Origin: Sipunculus nudus
Taxonomy: Eukaryota; Annelida; Sipuncula; Golfingiida; Sipunculidae
Assembly: GCA_026874595.1 (NCBI GenBank)
Contig: CM049306.1
Location: 22,245,019 to 22,309,018 of the forward strand
DNA: 64,000 nucleotides
Direction: 5' to 3'
This document shows, in pieces, positions 48,441 through 60,074 of this stretch. How positions within the stretch are numbered: position 1 is the first letter of the stretch; the number at the start of each line of letters is the position of its first letter. The notes under the pieces were generated by a model that saw only the letters and a program-made list of their open reading frames with translations, was not told the DNA's origin and did not search any database. The translations under genes and the position numbers were made by a program.

Positions 48441-51400
48441 ATTTCAGAGCAACATCTTTTGTTTACAATTCACTTGCGCATGCTTAAAAAATATTACTTT
48501 TTCGTGATGTCCTAACCACAAAAATATTCATGTTTATGAAATTTGACATTTACCACCTCATACAGGCTGTTCGTTTTGTTTATATCCAAGTGTTAAGAAC
48601 ATTACGGCGCTCGCAAGATTAACCTAAACACATTTATTTGACAGCAAGTCATACAAACTAGAGTTTTGTAAAGGTCTTTTTGCTATTTGTGACCTTTCAA
48701 CTTTCGCATATACGTACCAAACCCTCTAAGGTAACATGTTTTTATTCTGTTTTTCAACAATCGCCGTAAAAGTGTTTACAAACTGCCAGTAGAAAAGCAA
48801 GCGCATACATCTGTCACAAAGAACGTTTCATAACACTAATTTTCTATACTTCATCAATCTGATCAATTGCACAGGGAAGGTAGGTGAATCTATATAGCCG
48901 GTATTAAATGGCCTAAAAATCGTTTTATGTTTTAACGTTCATGATATTTCTCAGACTCTGACAAAGTGTAGGCCATGAACCCATTTTCCCCTAAACTGTC
49001 TCTTAATACATTCATATAGGTCACCAAGATCCCCTTCTCGCTATCTTTTAGACGTTGTCAGTTACGCTCTGCGCGTAATATAATAATGACAAAACGGTTT
49101 ACGGCGTACAAAATATCATTCATCTAGCATGCTCGTGCATTTTACAAGTATGTAAAATAAAATAATAAATTATCAGATTTATTTTGTATAAAGGCATAAG
49201 TATTACCTACACACTAAACAATTATAAGCAACAGGGAAAGAAAGTGTTTTTTCTTTTAAATGGACGTATAACCTGAGCTTTCATAAAAATACTCATAAAA
49301 ATAATTATTAATCTACGTCTGTATATCTATTTCAAATACCTGCCTTGATATGCAAGCCCACATGTTAATATAAGGCCTACAATTACATTTCGACGCACTT
49401 CTAGTTACATTATGAACACAATGCTAAAATACGCTCAGATTATATTGATGATGATTAAGAGAGGGAAACATTAAAAAAAACTAGTTTACGGTCCGAATGA
49501 TAACGTCATGCACTTGTATATACATATAAATCCATTCAAACCTGCAATCAGGAGTTAAACTTTGCCCTTTTCGTAAATGTCAATGAGATATCCTTGGTTA
49601 TTTAATTATTTGGCAGCAAACCTGATATCTTAGTTTCGCGACATTTATATTAAATCTTCGAATGCCGATTTTCCACCCACTTTTAATAATAATCACTTTT
49701 TTTAACGTTTCTCTTCTCTCTCAAGTATATACTTCATTTTTTCTCATTCTGCAGACGATGCAAAGACGGAGAACTGATGAACAAGATGATTAATTAATTG
49801 CAATAATCAATTAATCAATTTGTGACTGCCGAGAAATGTTACTGTCGTGCTTAGATAACGATGAATTAATTGTTGGACCAAGTGGAATCTTATCCACATT
49901 CCAAGATTCGAGAAACCCTGAATTCTCAGAAAGGAACAGGCTTTATGTTTATCCTTTCATAATATTATCAAGACTCTGTCCTCTCTGACTATTGGTATTT
50001 GTTTTTTTTTTATCAAGTAACCTGTTATCGGTAATAAGGAAAATCATGTTAATTAAAACTTAATAGTCTTGATTTACTCCCTGTGTCCTCGACAACTTTA
50101 CTGTTTGGGTACGATCGATCCACGAGATCCCTCAGGCTCTCCCCCATTTTAGGTTACCCAAGGTAATCTGATATCGATTTAAATCTGAACCTACGAAAAT
50201 AAAATTGCAGCATAATGCCAATTATATTGTTAATTATATACATATTGACGCATACACTTCACCAAATATACTTTCGAAATCACGAATAAAGAAAATATGA
50301 ATTTTATGTAAATTAATATAATGTAAGAACTGTTTTGAAGGGACAATCTGAAATCGTGGGTTGCAATCTGAAATCGATTTCACGCCCCCCCCCCCCCCCC
50401 CCCCCCCCTTCACAAGGAATCTCCTCCCACGTGTTCCTAGGGTGTGTATATATAAATGTTGACAGGTCAGATTGGCACCCGAGTAAAGTAAAACCACACA
50501 GACATATTTGGTACTTTATCTTAAACCTTCAAGCAAGGTTGAAATCCTGCATGTTCTTGGTTTATCATAACATGTTATCTTCTCCGAAGGACATTGCACA
50601 TATTCACTCCGGTTAATAACTTGCAAACAGTAGAGAATTTATCACTGCAAGGGAAAGACTTTTGTTTTATTGTTTGGAAATGCAAAGGAATTTCATTGAT
50701 TATTCCTCTGAGAGCGAGTGACGAACAACAGGTGTATTTATCGGGGAAATAAGAAAACATGACGATTTCCTATATCAGCTGATAGTAATGTTTAACCTCC
50801 TCGGATGTAGAAGATCATGGTCTAAATAACGGCTTTATGCAGCTTTTAAGCTGTGACCACATTGAGAGCTCATCGTCCATTTTGTAACCTTTAAGCCGGG
50901 TATCCTTTTAAAAGCGTTTGATGCATTTTGAGATGAGCCAATTAGCCAAGCAGCTAAAGATTTATATCACCCAAACCCCATTTATAGAATGGCCTTCAAG
51001 AGAACTGGCTGATTTCGCTTTTAGTTCGCGTTTTAAGGACACGAGGGATTAAGCAGAACTAGAGAAAACCAATGAATGGCCAGCGATGAAAGCACACCCG
51101 ATAAGGGCAGGTATTAGTTGCAGGCTCTTAAAATATCAAAAGTCGGCCTTTACGACTTAACGTTTTTACGAAAGTGGAAGAAAATTGATTTTCTTTTAAA
51201 CACACCCACGTTCCTCGTAAAGACTAATTCAGTTACAAAGAGCACCAAGGACACTGCTTCATAAGGAAAAAACAACAATGACGTTTAATGTACATAGAGG
51301 GTTGCGCAGGCACCAGACTTCCTATTTGCAGATGATTTTATTCTGGAAAATCATAGCCCTAGTCACTTTGAAGTGGCAATCGGGTTTATTTGATAAATAC

Positions 51401-52123
51401 GGAATGTTCTTTTTCCTGTTCAATATGTGACAGGAATATAGCAGTATGAGCATAACTAATGAATATTTTAGTTATTTCACTGGCATCTTTCAGATGGAGA
51501 CACATTTACATAATTCATGGCACAAGCTATAGAATCAAGACCAACCCAACGTCAGCCACCAGTTTTACTTGACATGTCGTGAAATGTTTTCGGAAACATC
51601 AAATGCATGTTTTACGTTAGTTTGAAGATTTGCAAGTAAATATTATTGCTCGAATACCTGAACAACTCAGCGACTTGTAATTTTCAACATTGATTCAATT
51701 TAGACTTTGCATCACCAATACCCAATGAATGGCCATTTGTAGAGTGGGATATCTTTCAATATATAATCCAAAAACTTGAGCGTGGACGCTCAAAATGTTT
51801 TTCCTGCAACTTCTCTCCGGATAATGATCCAATCGCCACCCTACTCTGTCCTCAAATAGATTCTTTTCTTGAGACTGTCCTTGGCGTATGTTTTGTGATC
51901 TGATCAAACCCTGTCTGATTCCATCCACGCAAAACCGTTCATTTTCCGGCAACCTCTCTGCAGAGTTAAACGTCGAATGTCGAAAGTCGGACCTACGGGT
52001 AATGTGTATTTATGACATTAGTCTTGAAATCAGGGGCGTCAATACAAGGGTGATGGGGTTATACATGCTCTCCACTTTTAGCAGGGGGAGGGTCAATGTT
52101 ATCATCCCCTCTTATATTCATAG

Positions 52124-52127
<4 letters not shown>
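48441..52127. other. Non-coding; poly-C (24 bp) at 50385-50408
   Basis: No gene or interspersed element recognised in about 3.7 kb. The C run at 50385-50408 creates PPPPPP/GGGGGG frames that are not genes. Confidence 0.45.

Positions 52128-52193
<66 letters not shown>
52128..52193. repeat. (AT)n microsatellite, about 66 bp
   Basis: Perfect TA dinucleotide run. Confidence 0.97.
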
Positions 52194-52197
<4 letters not shown>

Positions 52198-52379
52198 AAT
52201 GAAATATATTAATATTTACAGTAATAGGCTTTTGGTTCCATCTATGAGTTTATTCTAAATTATCTTAAATCTACTCCTTGTTTAGAAAATCACATATACT
52301 TGAAACATAATATTTTTTAAACCTTATACTTAATTGTAATATTTTTATATGTGTCACACAAACAATAATATATATATAT

Positions 52380-53106
52380 TGTTGCATGGACGTCACCCGG
52401 ACATCGGAGGATGGCGCCACGAAGTGGTGTGGCCGCCCCCGTTTCCACGCTTATGGATCCACCCCGCTATCAGTGACTACTGACGCGCTTTTAGAAACAT
52501 AAAAACTATTCTTGGACCATTCAGTACTGGTTTTGCAGTTCTGCCGGCGCTATCGTTTCTCTCAAGCAAAACCACAAACTTCTGCGGTTTCCACCCATTG
52601 TTGAAAACCTATAAAACGAACTCGCCTGCAGTACGAGGCGGGACTATTGACTTGACTACGCCACGTTACAGTTTTCCCCGGGGACCGTGACCGTGGGCTC
52701 TTGGTCCCCAAGCCCACGGAATGCCATGAACCACGCCATGAACTTTATTATTTAAGAAGAGGAGAGACTTTGTTTGTTTGGTGCCACATGGATTAATACA
52801 GGACTTCAGTTTTGTGTGTGCCCGAATTATGTGTTGATGATGGACTTCAGTTTCTCGTATACCGGATTCAGTTAAGTATTTCGTTACAGTTCGTTATTTA
52901 GAGACTCAGTTTTCGTCAGAGACTTGGTTATAAATTACGTTATGTATTGACTATTATATTATTTGTGTATGAATGTAAATATTGTAATCTAGTAATATAG
53001 TACTGTTTTTGCACCCATATTTTGGTTACGTATTCATTTGAAGAGAACGTGTCTGAGCATATGTGTTACGGTTCGGCCTGAGTTGTTTGGTGTGAAAAGG
53101 GACCGT

Positions 53107-53110
<4 letters not shown>
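52380..53110 (+). mobile_element. Probable solo LTR (731 bp) inserted in an (AT)n run
   Basis: It begins TGTTGC and ends GGGACCGTAACA, imperfect inverted termini like those of the Gypsy-like element (which ends CCGTAACA). It interrupts an (AT)n run, with ATAT on both sides, compatible with a 4-bp duplication but not proof. TATAAAA lies at 52610-52616. A strong hairpin (arms 52691-52704 and 52708-52719) sits in the transcribed part. No internal retroelement domain follows, so recombination between two LTRs is the simplest explanation. It is not similar in sequence to the other LTRs here. Confidence 0.65.

Positions 53111-53138
<28 letters not shown>
53111..53138. repeat. (AT)n microsatellite flanking the solo LTR
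   Basis: Continuation of the AT run seen at 52366-52379 before the LTR. Confidence 0.9.
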
Positions 53139-53142
<4 letters not shown>

Positions 53143-55247
53143 TGTCGCCACTCCTTGTAATATATGACAACGATGCCGATGCTCTCACTACCATTTAACA
53201 AGGTGTTATCTTATGATAAACTACTATGTCAGTCAGTGTCCAATAGTAATTAAATGTCACTTATGATAAAGACTTATGAACATGTGCGAATTACAGACAG
53301 AATATTACAAAATAGTAACACTATATACACTAAGCTTTGCTCAGCATTGGGAGCTATAAATATAATTAACCATTATAGTAAAAGCATGTGTGAACTAAAA
53401 GCATGTGTGAACTAACTTAAAGTGTACATGATAATTAGAATTTTCCATTTTAAATTGCTTTTTACGTATATTTTATTGGACACGGAATCGGACTTTGACT
53501 CTGGTTCCAAAGACTCGTATTCGGAGTAGATGGACTTGGACTCGAACCTAAAGGACCCAGACTTGGACTTGCACTCGGACTCGGATGGTGCACTCAGACT
53601 GACTCAACTACATCATTGGTGTCAGCTTTGTAGTCTAAATTGGCAACTGTGGACAAATAGAATTATTTGTTGACCTGTTAGCATTTTCAGATTGAGAGCA
53701 TTATATGCCATAATGTGTTTGGTGAATCTAAGATGAGAATAGAATGCATACCTCTCAACCCTCCCGAATTCGTCGGGAGCCTCCAGATTTTCAAAGTCAT
53801 CTACGGACCTCCCGATCGGAAAATATTAACTCCCGACATTGAGCTTACGTTCATATTTTGCCGATTTGATCTCGCCAAGGTGTACTTGCGCCGATCAGTT
53901 GTAACTGCCGAGCGTTCCCCCCGTACATAGCCTTAAGAACAGCAAGCATGTGTATCTGCGTGTACCAGAAAGGAGGCGGATATCATGGTTCCCAGCCTGC
54001 CTTGCGCTACACGCCATGTATTGTTTGATGTTAGTTTCAGTGGTGTGATATTGAAAAAAAAATTGTCTTGAACATGCAATCTACACCCAATGAAACTGAC
54101 AAGCGCTGTTGATATAAGGGACTGCATCGTGACGTCACAGACCACGTGATTTAGCAGCACGTGCAGTGCTTGCTTGTAGGCAAAACACTTAGGGATGTTG
54201 ACTGTCTCAGTTGCACTCCTTCCTCAGTGGGCTTGTTCTGTGTTCTATTTTGTTTGCATTCTACATGAAATATGTCTGTCTTATATTATTAATTGCAAGA
54301 TAATTTACCAATGGGCTGTACAGATGTTTGATTTTCCAATCCGAAGCAAAAGGGACTTTGTCTAAGCTTCTATAGGCTGCCTGCTGGGTCTATATATACA
54401 AAGGGCCGCATAGATCCACTTGCAGACATGCACTTAGTAAAGCCTCAATTTTCTTAATTGACCCTAAACATGCTTCATCAGAGAATCACTAGTTTATTGC
54501 CTCATATCCTGTAACTGATATCTTAATGCTACACCACATGGAGTATGATCAAGCCCGATACAGGTGCTGTAATGACAGTTCTATATTTTCACCCTTTGTA
54601 GCCACATTGTCAGCCTTCTGTCAAAAGTTTCAAAGTGCCCCTGCATAACTCTTAATAAAGTACCAAGTTATTACTGCCAAGCAGGCTGCAAACCTATCAT
54701 AGATAATATGTTAACGTATATAAAGTTATATTCATTAATGATAATATTTTGTGAATCTTTACTTAACTACATGAACCACCCTACTATATACGCATACTCT
54801 GAGAGCTTATATGTACAGTCACAAAGCACATTTAATGTTAACACTTTCAATATTTGCAATCAAAGTCTTCTAATACTTGCAATGATAACAACAAAAATTA
54901 TTTCTGTTAATTAGGAAATCATTTACAGCTTGCCTTCAACAGGCTCTTTTCCCCGAATGACAGGGAAATATATGATGGTTTGGTAGCGTCATGGTTCATT
55001 ATCTGGTTTATTTGTTTCAGTATTATTAGAATTGATTTATATAGAAAGACAGTTGATGTTTACTGTTTATGTAAGATTGATATTTCTCAGCCATTAAGTG
55101 TTAAAGAGATTTCATCTTAACAGAACCTTAAAAATAATGCTTAAAATTTTTTTTTTTTTTTATTTTACTTAACATGTATGTCCATAATTGAAGAAAATTA
55201 TTTTTTACATTTCTTAATTAAATATAAAATAAATGAATAATTTTAAA
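53139..55247. other. Non-coding, nothing firm
   Basis: No gene is recognised. A 71-codon frame at 53715-53930 starts in a CCCGA/TCGGGA-rich patch with short inverted words; no domain is visible. ACTCGGACTT-type words repeat irregularly at 53480-53600. Confidence 0.4.
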
Positions 55248-55555
55248 AGTTATTATTACCATCCCAATACAAATACAGGGGTGGGGTGTTTCACCTACAT
55301 TTTTCACATTTCAAAATCAGACATTATTACTTTTTTTTATTTAAGATAAATATTGTTTTTTGTTTTTTTTTTGTTTTCATGTTTAAATATTAATACTTTT
55401 ATTTTTATATTTAAATATAAAAAAAGATCATAATTTTATTTTTAAAAGTTATAATACCATCCCAATACAGATACTGGGTTGGGGATGTTTCACCTACATT
55501 TTTCACATTTTAAATTCAAACATTATTACCTTTTTATCAGGGATATTTTTGTTTC
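55248..55555 (+). repeat. Direct repeat pair, about 110 bp each, period 194
   Basis: TACCATCCCAATACA, GGGGT/GGGGATGTTTCACCTAC, ATTTTTCACATTT and CATTATTAC occur at 55248-55365 and again at 55442-55555. Surrounding DNA is nearly pure A/T, so the conserved GC-containing core is conspicuous. Confidence 0.85.
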
Positions 55556-55559
55556 ATAT

Positions 55560-56760
55560 TTAAATATATAACTACTTTTATTTTTTTTTTATTTTTTATT
55601 TATTTTTATTACTTATAATTATTTTTACATTTCATATTTAAATGAGATAGAAAACTGTTATTTAGAAAGTCAATACCTGTTTAAAAAGTCTGTCACTTAT
55701 AAGTTTATATTTATTTATATATTATATATATAACTATTTTTAAGGAATTATATGAAACAAATTATTCTTAAATCTAGATATCGTCAAACTTGGTTAGAAA
55801 ACTCAAAGAGTGCATATATATTATTCCCAGCTTTCCGAATATGTATATTAAAGGGGTCCCAGAGCAGTAGTTTTGAAATCAATAATGAAATATGAGAAAA
55901 TGTTTACAAAACTTCTAAGACCTAAAACAGGAGATTCTGTACTGATGATAAAACAAACTCAGCATTTCTCTATAAGGTGGTACCTTATAAGGCCTGCAAC
56001 TTTAAAATTCAAAATAATTGCAGCCCACCAGAGACTCACAAGTAAGCTGTCTTTGGTTGATGTATTGTATAGGCTAATGAAACAGATGAAGAACTAATGA
56101 TAAAGACTTTGTCGGTGTCTAGCTATACTTTTACATCATCTGTTCAACCATTTGTCATGCTGTAACATTGTGTAAAAAATGCATCAACTAATTTGCAGAC
56201 AAACTGATTGGTGCATAAAATTACTTGAGCAATTGTGAATGGAGAGATGATGGTAGCACATGTAACAGCTAGTACACAAAGGATGACCTACTTACAAGGG
56301 GTATATGCTTCATCGCAACACCACAGGGTTGTTTGATGTTACTTTTAGTCCTTTCTTTAAAAGTATGATTTATAGGCCATTGGCGTTTAAATGTGTATGA
56401 AATATTTTTCAGATTTTCACCTGTAAACAATTTCCTGTTAGAGACTGGATCCTTTTTAGCATTTTAGTGCATATGCTTCCAACCCAATATGTTGAAAAAT
56501 TTATGTTTTGAGTCATGAATGGTTGTGAATATACTGTCTAATGTATAAACACACAAAGAAAATTTGATGAGACAGAGTTTAAAACCAAGAAAAGTATTCT
56601 GGAAACACCTAACTGTCCTTTAAAGCTTTTACCTGGCCACGACCATCCAATGCAGAAATTTCCAAACGAAAAAAACTATCAAATATCATCATTCTTAATC
56701 AAATTCAAGCACCAACTTGATATTGTAAGATTTCCACCTTGGTTTAAGTGCCTAAAATTA
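55560..56760. other. AT-rich non-coding
   Basis: No gene recognised; a 74-codon frame at 55873-56097 has no domain. Confidence 0.4.
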
Positions 56761-56764
56761 TGAA

Positions 56765-57000
56765 CAGGCGCGGATCCAGGATTGTTTGGAGGGATCGGTC
56801 AATGGGTGTCTTGCATAAAAATTGTCTAAAAAAAATTGGTTAAGAACAGCGGGGTGGGGGGGGGAGTTCGACCCCCAAAACCCCCTGTCATGCATAAGAT
56901 TTGTTTAAAAAAAGGAAAAACGGGTGTTGAGAGAAGGGGGGGGGTACCCCCCCCCCCCCGACAAACACCCCAAGAGCTGCGCCTGATAAAGGAAAGGAGA
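56765..57000. repeat. Dispersed repeat with G and C runs
   Basis: It starts GGCGCGGATCCAGGATTG, like the starts of the 32088 and 33332 repeats, and contains a G run (56852-56865), another G run before 56945 and a C run at 56947-56959. Opposed runs can form a hairpin. Confidence 0.5.
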
Positions 57001-57304
57001 TAACAAACTGATGAAAGGCTAAATTGTAGGTAAAGTCTTTCCACGCTCTCGTCGTGTCTAAAATGCCTTTTGAATCTATCTATATATTTTTTTAAATATC
57101 CCCCTTGCGGGGGGGAGAGGGGGGTTACCCCCTCTCGCTTCACTCGGGCTGACTTTGTCTCACAATAATGCATATCAAAAAGTTGAGAGATATAAGAATG
57201 AATGTTATAATTTCGTTAGATAGGATTTTGTTAATATCTGCATATTTTTAAAGATAACGGGGAAGTTTGTTTAGGGGATGCTTCTCTTAAACCATTATAT
57301 TTGT

Positions 57305-57461
57305 TGTTACGGGGTGACATAAAAGCGGCCGAACTGTCTCGCCAGTGAAGCTTGCTTTGCTAGCGAAGCGATTGGTACGCCGGACTTGTGCGCCACCGAC
57401 CTGGGTTCGACTCCGGGATTGGCCCAGGTTTTTCCCCTCAACAATTTCTCTTCGTCTAACG
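57305..57461 (+). repeat. Left LTR of the TRIM-like element, with tRNA-like Pol III promoter
   Basis: It holds an A-box-like TAGCGAAGCGATTGG (57361-57375) and a B box GGTTCGACTCC (57404-57414), spaced as in tRNA genes. The T-arm stem around the B box pairs imperfectly, and a CTTGTGC segment sits at the anticodon-loop position. An ACATAAAAG sequence near 57317 is the counterpart of the TATA-like motif in the right LTR. Confidence 0.65.
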
Positions 57462-57562
57462 TGACGGTAATCTTTGTGTGACCCAGGGAATAAGCTCACC
57501 AAAGTGTGACTCCTGGGATAATTAGTCTTGTTCTGATAACAGAACGCTCTTAAGAGGGGGTG

Positions 57563-57718
57563 TGTTACGGGGTGATATAAAAGCGGACCGAACTGTCTCG
57601 CCAATGAAGCTTGCTTTGCTAGCGAAGCGGTTTGTACGCCGGACTTGTGCGCCACTGACCTGGGTTCGACTCCCGGATCGGCTCAGGATTTTCCCCTCAA
57701 CAATTTCTCTTCGTAACA
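57563..57718 (+). repeat. Right LTR of the TRIM-like element
   Basis: Close to the left copy. It has ATATAAAAG near 57574, an A-box-like TAGCGAAGCGG and a B box at 57663-57673 whose T arm (CTGGG/CCCGG) pairs fully with one G-T pair. Confidence 0.65.
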
Positions 57719-57840
57719 TTGTTTAAGTAAGTTATACACCGCGTTTCTTGTACCTGTCACACAGTTTGAGAATAACAATACCACTGTTATGTTAATGTCA
57801 ATGGATTATCCTGTTAATATTAACGATATATAAATATGTA

Positions 57841-58021
57841 TACAGCGAAACCTCAAAATAACGACCTGCAAATTAGACCTTGATAAATGGTCGCATTTTC
57901 GAGGTGGTCGTCTAGGCGAGGTCTTATATAAAGGGCAAAGAAGGATTGGGACCGTGAAAAGTGGTGGTCATTTTGAGGTGATCGCTTAACCGAGGTGGTC
58001 GTTAGGTAAGATGTAACTGTA
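57841..58021. repeat. MITE-like element with TA-flanked inverted ends
   Basis: The left end TATACAG...AACGACC and the right end GGTCGTTAGG...CTGTATA are imperfect inverted repeats. The interior repeats GGTGGTCG and GAGGTGG motifs on both halves. It is about 180 bp, non-coding, and flanked by TA. Confidence 0.55.
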
Positions 58022-58149
58022 TAAATACGTGCACTCTTTTTTCCATTAGTTATGCCTGCAACCACCCTATGGTTTTGTGGTTTTGTTTTAGATAAGTAGT
58101 ACATCTGCACAATTCCATTCCTTATAGAGCCTAAGTTAGAAGGTTTAGA

Positions 58150-58420
58150 ACATCCGTCCTCTCATTCAGTATCCTTATATAAGTCAGGCCCGGTGTCTAC
58201 TGCACCTGCGGGTCCTGGGTGCGTAATTATCTCATTTACTGTTCCACGGCCTTCCCATGCACTACATCCTGTATAGCGTTCTCTTTATGTGGATGAGAGC
58301 GTGAGAATTACCTAGCTCCGCTCCTTGGATTCGAACTCCAATCTTCCAGCTTTCATTTGTTTGCTCGACCCTTGGTCAACAGAAACCGAGACGAGCTATT
58401 CTTCACAACATACCTCACGC
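58150..58420 (-). repeat. Possible tRNA-derived SINE, minus strand
   Basis: On the minus strand TTGGAGTTCGAATCCAA (covering 58326-58342) is a perfect tRNA T arm with a B-box-like core. An A-box-like TAGCTCGTCTCGG lies upstream at 58386-58398. The spacing is long but within the range of tRNA-derived promoters. The acceptor and anticodon arms do not fold cleanly, so it is not a working tRNA gene. The body down to about 58150 would be the SINE tail. Confidence 0.42.
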
Positions 58421-58424
58421 CATC

Positions 58425-59975
58425 ATGAGCAGAATCTCTTGATAATTTCAAGGCATTTCGGGAATGGTCCTATCAAAAATTGATTAGATATTGGTATGGA
58501 TCCGCCGAATGATCCGGATCAAGGAACGTCGTCAAGGTATATTCACAAATGTATATGTGAATGAATGCACCTGGGAATATGGGCCTTATAGTGGCGGAGG
58601 CTTGCACTCTTTAGAATGTAGATTTCTAGTTTACTCTAGAGTTTACCTCTTACATCTAGATATTTCTTTCTGCTATTTACAGAAAGCCCTTTTCATTCGC
58701 GCGTTCAGCATTGCTCGATGCAAAATACTTAAAAGAAGACTAAAAAATCATCAAAGGTTTTTTTTATGTTGAATGTTGGATAACTGATGACGACACGTTT
58801 ACTGTCCAAGGCAATTAATCTTAAAGTTTCTTTTCTATTTTTTCTTTTAAATAATTGTGCTAATCCACGCCAAGGTCTTACAGCAGATAATAGACAGTAA
58901 ACTGTAGAACAAAGGTCAGATCTCATGTGGGTGTTAATTCAAATCACATGGAAACTACACAATTTCATTTTGTAACTGATTTACAGATAGTCTAAAATAA
59001 GCATTCACGGAAATAGAGTCCCAACATTATTTTTTTAAAAGATCAATTTTAACGGAATGAAAAAAAAACGCTGTGAACCGTATCAGGTTTATGACCATGT
59101 GTTTTGTCCGTACGCCACGTCAGTTTCAGAAAAAATCACTCCGTTTGCATAATGAACATGACAAAAAAATTTATGGAAGTTGAATGATTGAAATGCCAGT
59201 TGAGAGACATTAGATTCGGTTAAGCTTGAAGCGAGTGGTGACTTCCTTAACTTGAGGCATAAAATGACGGGAATCGGAAAGATCAGTTTAGATGGAGTTC
59301 ACAGGAAGGCTTTGAGTTTTAGATCCCATTTTGCTGCAAAGTTCATTTCCATTATCATCTTCAGAATGTCACATGGCCATTACATGGATCTTATTCAGCT
59401 TGTAGACGCCGGAATCAGATGACATCTTGCAGTAATCGTCTCAGCAAGCAAGAGATGCAAACAACATCTACAAGATCTGGAGCCGGAGATCAGAAGTTTG
59501 AGTAATGCGTTTTACAGGCTGTCAACATCCGCCTTTCGTCGCCTACTTTATGAAACATTACACTTTCCACTCGTATGATGTCTGTTAAGATCACAAAAGA
59601 ACGTCTCATCACGGCAAAAACTTGTCCAAATAATACATGCAGCAGGGCTTATTGTTGTCCGCCCATTGTTAGTTATTTAACTTGTGCTGGGTGGTTTTAG
59701 GCCAAAAAAGCTGCTTTAAAAGACAGAGCGCCCGTCAGGTTTCACTCCAGCATCAAACATTTTAATTTTGATTTTCAGTAGAAATCAACCGATTCTGAGC
59801 GCTGCCGCCACGACAGTTCTTTTAAGAAAATAAAATGGTAAAATTTCGATAAATTTTCTTAAGTTATATTGTGCTTTTACCTGTTTTATCCAGTTTTCAT
59901 GTTTTATCTTTTTTATATAAAATTTTAATTAAAAAGTAAGATAAAAGGGGTGAAATCGTCCACCCAAACTGGTTA
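58425..59975. other. Non-coding, nothing recognised
   Basis: No gene or repeat recognised; open frames up to 93 codons carry no domain. Confidence 0.45.
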
Positions 59976-59977
59976 CA

Positions 59978-60072
59978 TATTAGGCAAGCCAAAAAATGTT
60001 GGTTTCTCATACACTTTCTTTTAAATTAAAAGAAAGTGTCTGAGAAACCCACATTTTTTGGCTTGCCTAATA
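59978..60072. mobile_element. 95-bp near-perfect palindrome, mariner-type miniature element
   Basis: Two 47-bp arms surround a single central base at 60025, with two mismatches in the arms. It opens TA then TTAGGCAAGCC and closes GGCTTGCCTAA then TA. TTAGG-type ends flanked by TA are typical of Tc1/mariner elements, so this is probably a minimal element made of two inverted ends. The paired arms are so complete that a transcript would be a double-stranded hairpin. Confidence 0.78.
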
Positions 60073-60074
60073 CT

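Larger units (their letters stand above)
57305..57718 (+). mobile_element. TRIM-like miniature LTR element (414 bp) with tRNA-like LTRs
   Basis: Two direct repeats of about 156 bp flank about 101 bp. Both begin TGTTACGGGGTGA. The second ends TTCGTAACA and the first ends in a changed form (TTCGTCTAACG). TTGT occurs directly outside both ends (57301-57304 and 57719-57722), a 4-bp target duplication. AAGAGGGGGTG at about 57552-57562 is a polypurine tract directly before the second repeat. There is no coding capacity. A primer binding site after the first repeat is not recognised, which is the main weakness. The alternative is a tandem duplication of a tRNA-derived SINE. Confidence 0.68.

Noticed and set aside
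50234-50616. Opposite-strand frames with PPPPPP and GGGGGG
   Set aside because: Produced by the 24-bp C run; no other coding sign.
53715-53930. 71-codon frame with NPPEFVGSLQIF wording
   Set aside because: Lies in a patch of short inverted CCCGA/TCGGG words; no domain recognised, more likely a repeat.
57356-57420. Functional tRNA gene
   Set aside because: A and B boxes are present, but the acceptor and anticodon stems do not pair and the sequence is part of a direct repeat pair.
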